Positions 6,799 to 7,323 of a DNA stretch of 7,323 nucleotides are shown here, piece after piece. The position numbers and the translations under genes are program-made. The DNA lies in contig JASHVC010000335.1 of assembly GCA_030039655.1 (NCBI GenBank), forward strand, positions 1 through 7,323. Reading direction: 5' to 3'. The notes below the pieces were generated by a model. That model made no database searches. It had not been told where the DNA came from and saw nothing but the letters and a program-made list of their open reading frames with translations. Every line of letters starts with the position of its first letter. Within the stretch, counting starts at the first letter, position 1. The DNA comes from Xanthobacteraceae bacterium. GTDB lineage: Bacteria; Pseudomonadota; Alphaproteobacteria; Rhizobiales; Xanthobacteraceae.

Positions 6799-7323
6799 AT
6801 GAGTACGCAGCGACGGGAAGCGGAAGCCATCCTGAACACGGCGCGCGACATCCTCATCGCGCGCTTTGCCGCGGCGGTGGCGGTCAGCCGCGGCCGAACG
6901 GCGGTTTGCGGAAGCGGCCGCAGCCTCACCTACGCCGGCCTTGACGAAGCCTCGGACGCCTTGGCCGCCCGCTTGCGCGATATCGGAGTTGGCGAAAGGG
7001 TCCTGGTGGGCGTCATGGCGGACCGCAGCGTCGATGTCGCGGTCGCCTATCTCGCGGTTCTGAAAGCAGGCGCCGCCTTCATGCCGCTAAGCGCGGATGC
7101 TCCGCCCGAACGCAACCGGAGGATCCTAAGAGAGAGCCGGACAGGGGTTGTCTTAATCAGCGCGGCGCTGCTCTCGGATCAGGCGCCGACAGCGGAAGTC
7201 CTACAGGCGGCACATTTCGTGGACATCAGCACGCATGGAGGTTCGGGCTGTGCGCCGTCGATCGATTGTGCCGCGACGCCCGACGGCGTCGCCTATGTCA
7301 TTCATACCTCTGGCTCCACGGGG
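6799..7323 (+). CDS. Nonribosomal peptide synthetase or adenylation enzyme, N-terminal part, 3'-truncated
   Basis: This frame starts at ATG 6799 and is still open at the window end (175 codons). It opens straight into an adenylation domain: about 42 residues with a likely helix, then A1 LTYAGL (6925-6942), A2 LKAGAAFMPLS (7060-7092) and A3 YVIHTSGSTG, which ends at the last base. The A3 motif has His where Tyr is usual, just before an intact TSGSTG. No condensation domain precedes the A domain, so this is a starter module (A-T...), a stand-alone A enzyme, or an A domain that acts in trans. The specificity residues lie beyond the window. It follows the radical SAM stop by 9 nt in the same operon. 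Amino-acid adenylation is near certain from these motifs; whether the full protein is multimodular cannot be seen. Confidence 0.9.
   Translation, partial: MSTQRREAEAILNTARDILIARFAAAVAVSRGRTAVCGSGRSLTYAGLDEASDALAARLRDIGVGERVLVGVMADRSVDVAVAYLAVLKAGAAFMPLSADAPPERNRRILRESRTGVVLISAALLSDQAPTAEVLQAAHFVDISTHGGSGCAPSIDCAATPDGVAYVIHTSGSTG

Overview
The window is a piece of a nonribosomal peptide biosynthesis operon, all on the + strand, from a GC-rich bacterium. The proteobacterial look of the proteins suggests an alpha- or betaproteobacterium, but no housekeeping gene is present to place it. Both ends cut through NRPS genes, so neither the first nor the last protein is complete.

Layout: (1) nt 3-5102 is the 3' part of a large NRPS gene that encodes C (second half only) - A* (degenerate) - T - C - A - T and has no thioesterase or epimerase at its end. 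(2) nt 5113-6789 is a complete cobalamin-type radical SAM enzyme of 558 aa. It has a B12-binding-like N-terminal half and a CxxxCxxC cluster motif, and its overall look recalls the PhpK (P-methyltransferase) family. (3) nt 6799-7323 is the start of a second NRPS that opens directly with an adenylation domain and runs off the window at the A3 nucleotide-binding motif. The gaps between genes are about 10 and 9 nt, and each downstream start has a Shine-Dalgarno-like sequence, so the three are almost certainly co-transcribed. No promoter, terminator, RNA gene, mobile element or CRISPR array was seen.

How they may work together: the first NRPS elongates a peptidyl chain over two modules. The second of these carries a good A domain with a proline-like specificity code (D-V-Q-Y-I-A-Q-V-V-K as I align it). 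The first module's A domain has lost A1-A3 and all recognisable catalytic residues while the frame stays open, so its carrier protein must be loaded from elsewhere, skipped, or used for another purpose. The A-first NRPS encoded downstream is one candidate for loading it in trans (inference). The radical SAM enzyme is a good candidate for a tailoring step at an unactivated carbon or phosphorus, such as methylation. The combination of a decayed A domain in an otherwise intact assembly line, a PhpK-like radical SAM enzyme and an A-first partner NRPS is the most unusual thing here.
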